From contig CACYHF010000028.1 of assembly GCA_902774155.1 (NCBI GenBank), forward strand, positions 1 to 61,505: 61,505 nucleotides of DNA, in the 5' to 3' direction. Under the pieces are notes generated by a model. The model was given only the letters and a program-made list of their open reading frames with translations. It ran no database searches and was not told where the DNA came from. Position numbers and translations under genes: made by a program. The DNA comes from an uncultured Bacteroidia bacterium. Lineage in GTDB: Bacteria > Bacteroidota > Bacteroidia > Bacteroidales > UBA932. Positions 1 to 8,647 of this stretch are shown one piece after another (position 1 is the first letter of the stretch; each line of letters begins with the position of its first letter).

Positions 1-1
1 T

Positions 2-1322
2 CCCATCGACGCCTACTACGGTGTACAAACCCAGCGGGCCATCAATAACTACAAAATCTCCAATACGCGCATGTGCGACTATCCGGAGTACATCATTGCC
101 ATGGCGTATGTGAAAATGGCCGCCGCGGCAGCCAACACGGAGCTGGGCGTACTCCCGAAAGAGATCGGCGAAGCCATTGTCAAGGCTTGCCAGGAAATTG
201 TGGACGGCAAGTTCTGGGACCAGTTCCCGGTAGATATGATGCAGGGCGGCGCCGGCACCTCCGTGAACATGAACGCCAACGAGGTTATCGCCAACCGCGC
301 CATCGAGCTCCTGGGTCACAAAAAGGGTGAATATCAGTACTGCTCGCCCAACGACCACGTGAATTGCGCCCAGTCCACCAACGACGCCTATCCTTCGGCC
401 TTCCGTTATACTTTCGTGCGCATGAACAAGCACCGCCAAGGGAGAAGAGTTCAAGGATGTCATCAAGATGGGCCGTACGCAGTTGCAGGATGCCGTTCCC
501 ATGACCTCCGGTCAGGAATTCAACGCCTTCGCCAACAACCTCGAGGAAGAGATTGCCAATCTGGAACGCAGCGTGGTCCTGCTCAAGGAAATCAATATGG
601 GCGGTACGGCCATCGGCACCGGCCTTAACGCCGTTCCCGGTTTCGCCGAACTCTGCACCAAGAAGATGAGCGAATTCACCGGCGACACCTTTGAAAAGGC
701 TCCCGACCTTGTGGAAGCTACGCCCGACACCGGCGCCTATGTGAGCTACTCCGCCGCCCTGAAACGCCTGGCCGTCAAGCTCTCCAAAACCTGCAACGAC
801 CTTCGCCTGATGGCCTCCGGTCCCCGTTGCGGCCTGCACGAGATCAACCTCCCGGCCATGGCTCCCGGTTCCTCCATCATGCCCGGTAAGGTGAACCCCG
901 TTATCCCTGAGGTCACCAACCAGGTGTGCTTCAAGGTCATCGGCAACGACACCGCCGTCACCTTCGCCGCCGAGGCCGGCCAGCTGCAGCTCAACGTGAT
1001 GGAACCTGTCATCGTGGAATGCATCCTGGAAAGCCAGACCTGGCTCATCAACGTGATGAACACCCTCCGCACCCTCTGCATCGACGGTATCACCGTAAAC
1101 GCAGACCATTGCTACAAGATGGTGAAGAACTCAATCGGCATCGTGACCGCCCTGAACCCGTACATCGGCTACAAAGCCTCCACCAAGGTGGCCAAGGAAG
1201 CCCTGGAAACCGGCGGCAGCGTGTACGACCTCGTGCTGGAGCACGGCCTCATGACCAAGGAAAAACTGGACGAAGCCCTGGATCCCAAGGCCATGACCGC
1301 CTCCCACGAATTCATCAAATAG
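2..1322 (+). CDS. aspA: Aspartate ammonia-lyase, 5'-partial and frame-disrupted
   Basis: Converts aspartate to fumarate and ammonia in the cytoplasm. The reading frame is open from base 2 (start lies outside the window) and begins with a [13 protein letters not shown] segment typical of the family. The C-terminal part, in another frame from about 430, carries the signature [11 protein letters not shown] and ends at 1322. At 420-445 the frame changes. Compared with known AspA proteins about 13-16 residues are also missing there, between [10 protein letters not shown] and [11 protein letters not shown]. This is therefore a small deletion that is not a multiple of three, not a simple indel. It may be a real inactivation, but two other conserved genes here show the same pattern, so an assembly error is likely. 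Family identity is very sure. Confidence 0.88.
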
Positions 1323-1362
1323 CGAGTGGCAGCTATCCCGCTGTCCAGCAATCATTTACGAT

Positions 1363-1395
1363 AAAGTCCTCGTTCAAAAATTGAACGAGGACTTT
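1363..1395. terminator. Bidirectional terminator hairpin between aspA and the PspC operon
   Basis: Perfect 15-bp inverted repeat (AAAGTCCTCGTTCAA, loop AAA, then its complement). It lies between the convergent aspA and PspC genes. A-rich and T-rich ends on both sides suit termination in either direction. The same arms recur at 3489-3521. Confidence 0.85.
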
Positions 1396-1428
1396 CTTAT
1401 AACTAGCAACTACTCAACGACTTGGGTG

Positions 1429-2448
1429 TCACACGAAATTCAGCATATCGGCCGAGGCAGCGCCGGCAATCACGAGCACCAGCAGGACGATGATGTCGAT
1501 GAGCCAGAGGACGAACAGGACCAGTCCGGGCCGCCAGGAAGGCGATTTAAAGCCGAAGATGAGCATAATGCCACCGTACAGGATGGCCACGAAGGGAAGG
1601 ATGACGGCCAGGGCGGCCAGGGCCACCACCCACGGCGTGGACAGAAGGTCGTACAGGACCGGGGCTTCTGCAGCCAGTTCGTCCAGCCATTGATTGATTT
1701 GCACGCCGAACAGATCCTCGCCCTTCAGTGAAAGGACGGATACCGAGGCCAGGCCGGAAGTACCCATTATGAGCAGGACGATTCCCACCAGCACCAGGAT
1801 CCATTTCCCGAAACGTTGGAAGAAGTCGGAGTGAACCGCCTCGCGGGCCGTGTTCCCCATCTCCTGGATGCCGCTCTGGACATTGCGGCGGATGTCATCG
1901 GCCGTTGCGGGGTCCCCTTTCATAGCCCAGCGCTCCTGCGCCGTGCGGGCTGCCGGCATAGCAATCCACAGGATGCAATACACAAAGGGAACGATAAGGC
2001 TCCACATACCATGGTGGGCGCCGGAGAAGAAGGTCACGGCAGCCGTGACGACAAATCCGATCCGCAACCAGGCGGTCTCGATGCCGAAGTACTGGGCCAA
2101 ACCGCTACAGACACCGCCCAGGCGTTTATCGGACATGTCCCTGTATAGCCGTTTTGCCGATTTTTCGCCCACTTCCGGCTCCGGGTCATCGGCCTCGATG
2201 CGCTCCGGTTTGCCCAGGATATCAATGACAGCCTGCACGCCGGAGAGGGTTACCACTGTCCCGCGGTCGGTCTTTTCCTGCAGCAGTTCGGCCATCCGCT
2301 CCTCAATCCCTTCCATAATTTCCTTGCCGCCTTCCTGTTTCAGGTAATGCGTCTCCAGAGTTTTCAGATAGCCCTCCAGCGCATCGGCCGCGTCCTTTTC
2401 AAAGATGAAGGCGTATCCGCCCAGACTCAATTGGATCGTCTCTTTCAT
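1429..2448 (-). CDS. PspC domain-containing membrane protein
   Basis: 339 aa. The N-terminal ~95 residues form a regulatory region shared with the neighbour at 2791-3363 (KETIQLSLGGYAFIF and an EGIEERMAELL helix). A PspC domain follows (KRLYRDMSDKRLGGVCSGLAQYFG), then several hydrophobic segments in the C-terminal half. PspC proteins sit in the inner membrane and take part in envelope-stress (phage-shock) responses. It is last of three genes, 3 bases after the PadR gene. Its exact role is inferred from family and operon. Confidence 0.85.
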   Translation of the reverse strand: MKETIQLSLGGYAFIFEKDAADALEGYLKTLETHYLKQEGGKEIMEGIEERMAELLQEKTDRGTVVTLSGVQAVIDILGKPERIEADDPEPEVGEKSAKRLYRDMSDKRLGGVCSGLAQYFGIETAWLRIGFVVTAAVTFFSGAHHGMWSLIVPFVYCILWIAMPAARTAQERWAMKGDPATADDIRRNVQSGIQEMGNTAREAVHSDFFQRFGKWILVLVGIVLLIMGTSGLASVSVLSLKGEDLFGVQINQWLDELAAEAPVLYDLLSTPWVVALAALAVILPFVAILYGGIMLIFGFKSPSWRPGLVLFVLWLIDIIVLLVLVIAGAASADMLNFV

Positions 2449-2451
2449 AGC

Positions 2452-2784
2452 TTATTGCTGTTTTAAGGTTGCGATACTTTGGACCATTTCGTTCCAGGCC
2501 GCATCCATTTCGGCCAGCTGTTCGCGGCCTTTGTCGGTGATTACATAATATTTCCGCGGCGGCCCCTGGGTAGATTCTTCCCAACGATAGGTGAGCAAAC
2601 CTTGGTTCTTCTGCCTGATCAGGAGCGGGTACAGCGTGCCTTCCACCACAATCATATTGGCCGCTTTCAATTCTTCCAAAATGCTGGAGGCATAGGCCTC
2701 TTTCTGGCTCAGGATGCACAGGATGCAGTATTCCAGCACCCCTTTTCGCATCTGCGAGCGGACATTCTCACTGATGTTTTCCAT
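2452..2784 (-). CDS. PadR family transcriptional regulator
   Basis: 110 aa, a typical length for a short PadR-like regulator. It has the winged-helix core (RKGVLEYCILCILSQKEAYA, then IVVEGTLYPLLIRQKNQGLL and GPPRKYYVITDKG) and a short C-terminal dimerisation helix. It sits between two PspC genes, an arrangement common in Bacteroidota, and probably represses this operon in response to a membrane or antimicrobial signal. The start is the ATG that leaves a 6-base gap to the upstream PspC gene. Confidence 0.92.
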   Translation of the reverse strand: MENISENVRSQMRKGVLEYCILCILSQKEAYASSILEELKAANMIVVEGTLYPLLIRQKNQGLLTYRWEESTQGPPRKYYVITDKGREQLAEMDAAWNEMVQSIATLKQQ

Positions 2785-2790
2785 GGCCGA

Positions 2791-3363
2791 TTACTTTTTA
2801 TAGGTTTCACGGGCGTAACGGGACATATTCTCCGCAGTGGGAGGAATACCCCGCATCTCACACTTCTTGGCCGGAGTATCGGCCTGGGGAACCGCAATCC
2901 AGAGAATGATGTAGATCCAGAATCCGGCGCTGCCGCAGATGAGTGCCACCAGCATAAGGATACGGATGAGGGTGACATCCACATCAAAGTAAAGAGCCAG
3001 GCCGGAGCATACGCCGGCTACCCGCTTGTTGTCCACGTCACGGTACAGGCGCCGGGGCATATCCGAGGTGAACGCCGCACCGGTAGTGCTTCCATTTTCG
3101 GCCGATCCATCCGGCATTCCCAGGGCCGATGCCACCTTCTCCACCATTTCCTGCGTAACCACGCGGTTGCTGTCTCCCCCTACTTCCTGGTAGAAGAGTT
3201 CTGCGATTCGGCCTTCAATCTCCTCCATCACCTCCCCTTTCTGATATTCAGGAACGGTGAGCTTGGCCTTGAAGTGATCCAGATACGTCCGAAGCCTGTT
3301 GTAAGCATCTTCATTGAGCGTGAAATTCCGTCCGCCCAGCGAGACATTGATTACCTTTTTCAT
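2791..3363 (-). CDS. PspC domain-containing protein, first gene of the stress operon
   Basis: 190 aa. Begins MKKVINVSLGGRNFTL, a Bacteroidota-type N-terminal region paralogous to that of the 1429-2448 protein. It then has a PspC domain (RRLYRDVDNKRVAGVCSGLALYF) and a hydrophobic pair of helices ending in IYIILWIAVPQ. Probably an inner-membrane stress protein. First gene of a three-gene operon whose promoter box lies at 3385-3392. Confidence 0.85.
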   Translation of the reverse strand: MKKVINVSLGGRNFTLNEDAYNRLRTYLDHFKAKLTVPEYQKGEVMEEIEGRIAELFYQEVGGDSNRVVTQEMVEKVASALGMPDGSAENGSTTGAAFTSDMPRRLYRDVDNKRVAGVCSGLALYFDVDVTLIRILMLVALICGSAGFWIYIILWIAVPQADTPAKKCEMRGIPPTAENMSRYARETYKK

Positions 3364-3384
3364 TTCTCAAAATATTTGTTGATG

Positions 3385-3416
3385 CAAAGATATAAATATT
3401 TCTTGGTACTTTGCAA
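3385..3416 (-). promoter_or_regulatory. Bacteroidota promoter of the PspC-PadR operon
   Basis: On the minus strand TTGCAA (3411-3416) and TATCTTTG (3385-3392) are 18 bases apart, matching the -33 and -7 elements of Bacteroidota sigma promoters. The gene starts about 20 bases downstream. Confidence 0.75.
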
Positions 3417-3488
3417 CACATAGTACTAAAATTTTCAAATAATTTTTACAGGTGGCAACTAATTCGCTGACTATCAGTGTATTAGATG

Positions 3489-3521
3489 AAAGTCCTCGTT
3501 CGATTTTTGAACGAGGACTTT
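3489..3521 (-). terminator. Terminator hairpin, copy of the one at 1363
   Basis: 13-bp perfect inverted repeat with arms AAAGTCCTCGTTC and loop GATTTTT. It lies just past the stop of the DegT gene, so it probably ends the radical SAM-DegT operon. The arms are identical to those at 1363-1395, so the PspC cassette is bracketed by the same palindrome. Confidence 0.75.
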
Positions 3522-3542
3522 CTGTAAAAGATTGGCGGACAG

Positions 3543-4628
3543 CTAGTTACGTGCCACGAGGGAGGCGATTTTTTCGGGGGTTCCGGGGGGAAGGCCGGGG
3601 AAAAGCGGGAGGCAGAGGATGCGGCTGGCCAGTTGAGCGGCCACGGGCGTATGGCCGCGGAACCGGCCCATATAGCAGCCAGCCTGACTGGTAAGCGGGT
3701 AGAAATACTTTCTGGGATGGATGCCCTGGGCCTTCAGGGCGGCAAAGGCGCGGTCCCGGGCGGTCTGGCTTTCCAGCACTGCGGGACAATAGGCGTAATT
3801 CCCTTCCGTTCCTTCCCGGGGCTGAAGGACGCGGACCGACGGAGGCAGGCAAGCCAGGTACTCCTCGAAAGCAGTGCGGCGGAGCGCCACCTCCTCTGAG
3901 AAATGGCGCAGGTTGCAAAGGCCCATAGCGGCCTGGAATTCGTTCAGCTTGGCATTCCCCCCTACCGCTTCGCAATGATCGGCGTCACGGATGCCGAAAT
4001 TGGACAGGTCCTGCAGCGGCTGGCGGAACCGTTCATCGGCAAAACAGACGGCGCCGCCCTCAATGGTGGAAAACACCTTGGTAGCGTGGAAACTCAGGAT
4101 GGAGGCATCGCCATAACGGACCAGCGGAACCCCCTTGTACCGCACGCCAAAAGCATGGGCTGCGTCATATAGTAAAGGAAGGCCGTGCTTCCGGGCCAGG
4201 GCTTCCAGCGCCTCCACCTGACAGGGATGCCCATATACGTGCACGGGCAGGATGGCCGATGTCCGCTCTGTGAGCAGCGCCTCCACCCCGTCGGGGTCCA
4301 GGGTGCCATCGGCCTCCAGGACATCGCAAAAAACGGGGACGAGTCCTTGCCGGACCAGTGCGTGGGTGGTGGAGACGAAGGTGAAAGGACTGGTGATCAC
4401 TTCACTGCCCCGGGGCAGCTGCAGCCCTTCCAGGAGGGCCTCCAAGGCCAGATGGCCGTTGGCATACAGGGATACCGGCCCTTCCAGGAAATCTTCCAGG
4501 CGCGCATGCAGCTGTTGGTGCAAGGGCCCCATATTGGTCAGGATATGGCTGTCCCAGAGCGGGCGGATGGCCTGGCAGTACTCCTCGAAGGAGGGCATGG
4601 AGGTGCGGGTTACGAACAATTCTTCCAT
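3543..4628 (-). CDS. DegT/DnrJ/EryC1/StrS family PLP aminotransferase
   Basis: 361 aa. Fold-type I PLP enzyme, related to those that aminate nucleotide-linked keto-sugars. Recognisable are the cofactor loop around DAAHAFGVRY and the catalytic lysine in SFHATKVFSTIEGG. Members act in O-antigen, amino-sugar and natural-product pathways. Here it is last of five overlapping genes and shares 19 bases with the GT2 gene. The substrate cannot be read from the sequence. Confidence 0.88.
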   Translation of the reverse strand: MEELFVTRTSMPSFEEYCQAIRPLWDSHILTNMGPLHQQLHARLEDFLEGPVSLYANGHLALEALLEGLQLPRGSEVITSPFTFVSTTHALVRQGLVPVFCDVLEADGTLDPDGVEALLTERTSAILPVHVYGHPCQVEALEALARKHGLPLLYDAAHAFGVRYKGVPLVRYGDASILSFHATKVFSTIEGGAVCFADERFRQPLQDLSNFGIRDADHCEAVGGNAKLNEFQAAMGLCNLRHFSEEVALRRTAFEEYLACLPPSVRVLQPREGTEGNYAYCPAVLESQTARDRAFAALKAQGIHPRKYFYPLTSQAGCYMGRFRGHTPVAAQLASRILCLPLFPGLPPGTPEKIASLVARN

Positions 4629-5530
4629 CTGATAGTACAGTACAGGTTTCTCAAAAGGCGAAGCAGGGTTCTCCCCAGGCGGCGGACCGAATAAGGCAGA
4701 TAACGGGGCGCCAGAAGCTTCAGATAACGATGCTGGGTTAAGAAGTCGCTGGTATCCAGTTTGTCCAGGCGCCGGCGGACCGCGCGGTGGTGCTCCCCTG
4801 CTGTCCAGGCATCATACGCGGCCATCATTTTCCTTTCAGTTTTCCGATCTTCCACCCGCTGGAGCCCCCTGTGCGTGGCCGACCAGGAACCCGGCGTCTG
4901 GATCCGGTACACGGACATACAGCGCGACAGATAAACCAGGCCGCCCCGGCGGGCGCCTTGCAATTGCAGCGCCAGGTCGTTTACCTTTACCGCGCGCATA
5001 GGCGTCATAGTTAGGTAGTTTTCCCTCCGGCACAGCAGGGAGGCCGTGGCCAGATGCAAGCCTTCCACTACCTGGGTGGCCGGAATCACGCCATCCCGCA
5101 GGCTGGGGACCATGAATCCCCGGGGAATGCCGTCCCGGACAATCCGCGCGCAATGAGCGCTGAGATCGGCCTCCGGATGCCGTTCCAGCGCTTCCACCTG
5201 AAGCTGAAGTTTCATGGGATCGGTCCAGTAGTCGTCCCCCTCGCATAGCGCCACATATCGGCCCCGGACCAGCGGGAAGCAGAAGGTGGGAGCAATGGCA
5301 AGACCCTTGGAATACTGGTTCTCTTTTTGATAAATGGGCCGGAACAAATGCGGATAGCGGGCGGCATATTCCCGGATGATATCGGCCGTCCCGTCGGTAG
5401 ACGCGTCGTCGTGCACGATCACCTCCACCGGGAAGGTGGTCCTCTGGCACACGAAACCCTCCAGGGCATCCCGGATATAAGGGGCGTGGTTATAGGCCAG
5501 GCAAATGACGGTTACCACTGGTTCATCCAT
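4610..5530 (-). CDS. Glycosyltransferase family 2
   Basis: 306 aa GT-A fold enzyme. Starts VVTVICLAYNHAPYIRDAL, followed by VEVIVHDDASTDGT (nucleotide-sugar binding) and CEGDDYWTD (the DxD-like metal site). This is the subgroup that transfers sugars in surface polysaccharide assembly. The C-terminal part is basic and may touch the membrane. It overlaps the genes on both sides (8 and 19 bases), so co-translation is likely. Donor and acceptor are unknown. Confidence 0.88.
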   Translation of the reverse strand: MDEPVVTVICLAYNHAPYIRDALEGFVCQRTTFPVEVIVHDDASTDGTADIIREYAARYPHLFRPIYQKENQYSKGLAIAPTFCFPLVRGRYVALCEGDDYWTDPMKLQLQVEALERHPEADLSAHCARIVRDGIPRGFMVPSLRDGVIPATQVVEGLHLATASLLCRRENYLTMTPMRAVKVNDLALQLQGARRGGLVYLSRCMSVYRIQTPGSWSATHRGLQRVEDRKTERKMMAAYDAWTAGEHHRAVRRRLDKLDTSDFLTQHRYLKLLAPRYLPYSVRRLGRTLLRLLRNLYCTIRWKNCS

Positions 5531-6197
5531 CGATCAGGGTATATTGGTCCAGCATCGCGTGCAGGGCGTCGCGGGAATGGTTCATAATGGCGTCCAGCAC
5601 AGACAGCTTGCCTGCTTCGGCCGCCTGGCTGCTCAGGAAACTGAGCCGGATGCCCTGGCGCCGAAATTCCTCAAAACTATACAGCTGCTGTCCGCCGATG
5701 GCATTGATATAGTGGTCGGCCCCCATCCGATGGCAGAAATCGTAGATGCGGGCTTCCCTTTTCAGCAGGGCATTCCCCTCCAGCTGGGAAGTAAAGCCGA
5801 TGGGGGTGTCGATGCCCAGATAGGCGCACACTTCCCGGATGGAAGCGGTCAAAAACAGCGACAGGTTCTGTTCCGGGCAGGCGAAGATCCTTTCCATCAG
5901 GGCATAGCCTTCCTGAAAGAAAGGCGCTTTGTGATAGGCGGTTTCCACTGTCCGCAGTTTATTCGAAACGGCTATTGGCATAAGGAACGTATCACCGATG
6001 AGCTTGAAACAGCTTTTCTTCTGCAGCTCCAGCTTGAGAAAGAATTCCTGCCCGTTCATATTAATCCGGTTCCGGTGGATCCACCCGTGCCGGATGTAGC
6101 TGAAGTCATCGGCCACCAAAAAAAGGTCGGCGGCGTGAATGAGCTGCCAGTAAGGAAAATAGGGCAAGAAATAAGGCTGGTTACTGGACAGAATCAT
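5523..6197 (-). CDS. WbqC family protein
   Basis: 224 aa. The opening SSNQPYFLPYFPYWQLIHAAD, then RHGWIHRNRI and the late NAIGGQQLY motif match the WbqC family. These proteins are found in O-antigen and natural-product clusters; several are thought to act on amino-sugars or as unusual ligases, but the chemistry is not settled. It sits between the ATP-grasp-like and GT2 genes and overlaps both. Confidence 0.82.
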   Translation of the reverse strand: MILSSNQPYFLPYFPYWQLIHAADLFLVADDFSYIRHGWIHRNRINMNGQEFFLKLELQKKSCFKLIGDTFLMPIAVSNKLRTVETAYHKAPFFQEGYALMERIFACPEQNLSLFLTASIREVCAYLGIDTPIGFTSQLEGNALLKREARIYDFCHRMGADHYINAIGGQQLYSFEEFRRQGIRLSFLSSQAAEAGKLSVLDAIMNHSRDALHAMLDQYTLIDG

Positions 6198-7354
6198 AGC
6201 CGGTCACATTGGGAAAGGAGAACAGGGTCATCCGTATGAAGCACAAAGGCTTTTCGGTCGTCGCCCTGGTTGGTAACCGGCAGGCTGGAACAGCGGAAAA
6301 AGCCGGAATCGAAGTAACGGTCATCCACACAGAGCATCATGCCACAGAGATAGTCCTGAAAAGGCGTTCCTTCCCAAACGGTGGGAAAGCTGCGCTGGGG
6401 AATGAACGGCTGGAAGAGACAACCCTCCACCCCCTGGTCCAACCGCCGCTGCCATTGTTCCCGGCTCACCAGCGGACCGGCCATCACCCCCTCGCTCTTA
6501 CCCAGCCGATAAGGCTTCAGGATGTAACCGTCCTTGTTTTCGTAGGCATCGGCCGGCATTTCCAGATAAGTGGGAATGGTATGGGCGGCCAGAAAGGCCG
6601 CGTCATCGGCCTCCAGACAGGATCCGGTGAAACGGGAATCCAGCCACAGGGCCAGGAAGCGTTTGTCGTGGATGAGGAAAGTGGTGCGGAGTTCACTCAC
6701 CATCCCGCAAGCCATCATAGCTTCCAGGGTATCCAAAGAAAAGCCCAGCAGATCCCGCTGGTTCAGGGCGTTCACCGCCAGGGCGTCCGGCCGGGACCAA
6801 TCCTTACGGCGCGCCTCCACCTCCGGGGCTTCAATTTCTTCGGTCTGCAGGCCCATAGCCTCATAGAAGCGCCGGTACAAACGGATTTCGCCGCTGCGGT
6901 CGGCGCTTTTCAGGACATAGAGCCTGCGTTTCCCATCGGCCAGGGAACGCATACAGGCCATCAGTTCCGGGAAGCGGAACTCCACGGCGGAGTCCGGAAA
7001 GCGGGCGCAAAAGTTCCGGCCGGCCTGGTAGCCGAACCATCCCATGAAAATGCCGTGCGCGAAGAAACGGGAAGTAATCTCACACAATAACAGGTTTCCG
7101 TCCCGGGAAAGGATGTAATCGGGCCGATACGTGCCCGCCCGGAAGGGATAGGCGCTTTGCCGCTCCAGGAGCTCCCACTCCTTGTCTGAGAAGCCCCAGT
7201 CCTGCACATAATCTTCATAATGCTGCACCAGCTCCTCGATGGAACGATACAGCACCCGGTGCAGACGGCGCAATTCGTCCCTGCGGGCGCTGCAGATGCC
7301 CACGGGCCGGGAATGATACCAGCGAAGGTAATAGGCCGATAAGTCGCTGAACAT
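6194..7354 (-). CDS. ATP-grasp-like protein of unknown function
   Basis: 386 aa. I do not recognise a named family. The segment GYILKPYRLGKSEGVMAG and the nearby GCLFQPFIPQR look like the nucleotide-binding part of an ATP-grasp enzyme, perhaps of the circularly permuted glutathionylspermidine-synthase type. The N-terminal half (RPDYILSRDGNLLLCEITSRF) resembles the substrate side of such ligases. It overlaps WbqC by 4 bases and follows the radical SAM gene by 3. It may ligate a carboxylate and an amine in the pathway of this operon; that is inference. Confidence 0.5.
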   Translation of the reverse strand: MFSDLSAYYLRWYHSRPVGICSARRDELRRLHRVLYRSIEELVQHYEDYVQDWGFSDKEWELLERQSAYPFRAGTYRPDYILSRDGNLLLCEITSRFFAHGIFMGWFGYQAGRNFCARFPDSAVEFRFPELMACMRSLADGKRRLYVLKSADRSGEIRLYRRFYEAMGLQTEEIEAPEVEARRKDWSRPDALAVNALNQRDLLGFSLDTLEAMMACGMVSELRTTFLIHDKRFLALWLDSRFTGSCLEADDAAFLAAHTIPTYLEMPADAYENKDGYILKPYRLGKSEGVMAGPLVSREQWQRRLDQGVEGCLFQPFIPQRSFPTVWEGTPFQDYLCGMMLCVDDRYFDSGFFRCSSLPVTNQGDDRKAFVLHTDDPVLLSQCDRL

Positions 7355-7357
7355 GGT

Positions 7358-8584
7358 TTAAGGCTCCTTGAACAGGCCACGCTGGTAACCCAGGCACTGG
7401 AAGCCGTTGCGGTTCACCAGCGGAATCAATTCTTCAGAGATGCCCAGCTGCTGGCGCACCCAGTAGCAGATGCTGGTGCTCATCCCCAGGGTATCCGTAT
7501 AGGCCATCATCTTCCGGAGGCACTCCTGGCTGCGGGCGCGGTCCGGAGCCGTGCGGCCGCGCTGCTTCCGGTGCGTGGCGTTGGAAGGCATCAGATAGTC
7601 GTCATAAAGGGCCCGCTCCAGTTCCTTGTCAAAATAACCCAGATACTGGCCCAGCAGCGCCAGGTTCTCCATATTCACCGTCAGGAATTCCGGTTTGTAG
7701 TTCACGATGCCGGCCTGGTGCAGGGCATCGAAGAAACGGCGGATTTCCGCATCCGTGAGACACGGCGTAAAAATGGGCTGAACCAGGGCCGAATTGGCCG
7801 GAATGCCCTGCTCCCGGCACAGCAGAACGGCTTTAATCCGCTCCTCGATGGGGGCTGCATAAGGCTCCAGGAGGTCCCGCAGCGGCGCCGGCATGATGGA
7901 TACGCTGATATTGTACTGCATCTTGTCCCGGAGTTCCCGGAACAGGTCCAGGATGCTCTCTCCCTGGTACCGGCATTCCAAGTGCCGGGCCCCGGCCTTG
8001 GAGGCGATGAACAACCGGGCATTGGAATCCGGACAGCGCCGGAAATGCGCTGCGAACTCCCGCAGGATCCGGTGGGCTATGCCCGTGTACAGGGTGGCTT
8101 CCTGGAACGCCTCCGTCTTGGGAGAGAAATAATAATAATGGTTCCGGTTGGGGCTGCCGGGACCGTTCATCTGCTCCAAAAGCCGCCGCACATACAGGTG
8201 GTAATTCTCATGAGCCATCAGGTTCTGCTCATGGACGCCGTCCGTCACCAGGCAATACTGGCAACCCACCGTACAACCCTTCACGGGGTTGATTTCGTAG
8301 GTGAGCGTGGGGCATCGGCCTGTATAATTATGAATCTCCGGTTTTTCCGCGTCCGGATCAATTGCATCCAAAAAATAATGCTGCTGAGGTATCAAGTTGT
8401 GGTTCCGCAGCCGGAGAGCCAAAAGCTCCGACCCCCTTTCCAACCCCTCCAGCGTGGAAGCCGATGGCTCCGCCTTTACGCCTAACTTTTTCAGATAGGA
8501 GGCATTAACTACTGCCGGCCGAAAACCTGGCAGGTCATAAATATTCCCCTGATGCGGATACAGGGGCGTAAAAACAATGCTCAT
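7358..8584 (-). CDS. Radical SAM protein, SPL-like
   Basis: About 408 aa. A CxxxCxxC [4Fe-4S] motif is visible in GCTVGCQYCLVTDG, and the layout resembles spore photoproduct lyase-like radical SAM proteins. No auxiliary cysteine-rich SPASM domain is obvious. The start is taken at 8584 (MSIVFTPLYPHQGNIYD) rather than further upstream, because TACCTTTG at 8590-8597 would place the transcript start almost on this ATG, making it leaderless. First gene of the five-gene operon. Substrate unknown. Confidence 0.8.
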   Translation of the reverse strand: MSIVFTPLYPHQGNIYDLPGFRPAVVNASYLKKLGVKAEPSASTLEGLERGSELLALRLRNHNLIPQQHYFLDAIDPDAEKPEIHNYTGRCPTLTYEINPVKGCTVGCQYCLVTDGVHEQNLMAHENYHLYVRRLLEQMNGPGSPNRNHYYYFSPKTEAFQEATLYTGIAHRILREFAAHFRRCPDSNARLFIASKAGARHLECRYQGESILDLFRELRDKMQYNISVSIMPAPLRDLLEPYAAPIEERIKAVLLCREQGIPANSALVQPIFTPCLTDAEIRRFFDALHQAGIVNYKPEFLTVNMENLALLGQYLGYFDKELERALYDDYLMPSNATHRKQRGRTAPDRARSQECLRKMMAYTDTLGMSTSICYWVRQQLGISEELIPLVNRNGFQCLGYQRGLFKEP

Positions 8585-8589
8585 ATATG

Positions 8590-8597
8590 CAAAGGTA
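8590..8597 (-). promoter_or_regulatory. -7 box of the radical SAM operon
   Basis: TACCTTTG on the minus strand, 5 bases before the ATG at 8584. It is divergent from the fumarase promoter only about 20 bases away. Confidence 0.7.
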
Positions 8598-8618
8598 CTA
8601 AAATCCACAAAAAAACGC

Positions 8619-8626
8619 TATATTTG
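8619..8626 (+). promoter_or_regulatory. -7 box of the fumarase-rubredoxin operon
   Basis: TATATTTG, 21 bases before the fumarase ATG at 8648. Fits the TAnnTTTG consensus. Confidence 0.72.
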
Positions 8627-8647
8627 TAAACACTAGATATCTAACGT

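Noticed and set aside
285-1109. Long antisense ORFs opposite aspA, the M13 peptidase, typA, asnS and other GC-rich genes
   Set aside because: They mirror the codon pattern of the true genes, have no motifs or promoters, and overlap well-identified proteins entirely.
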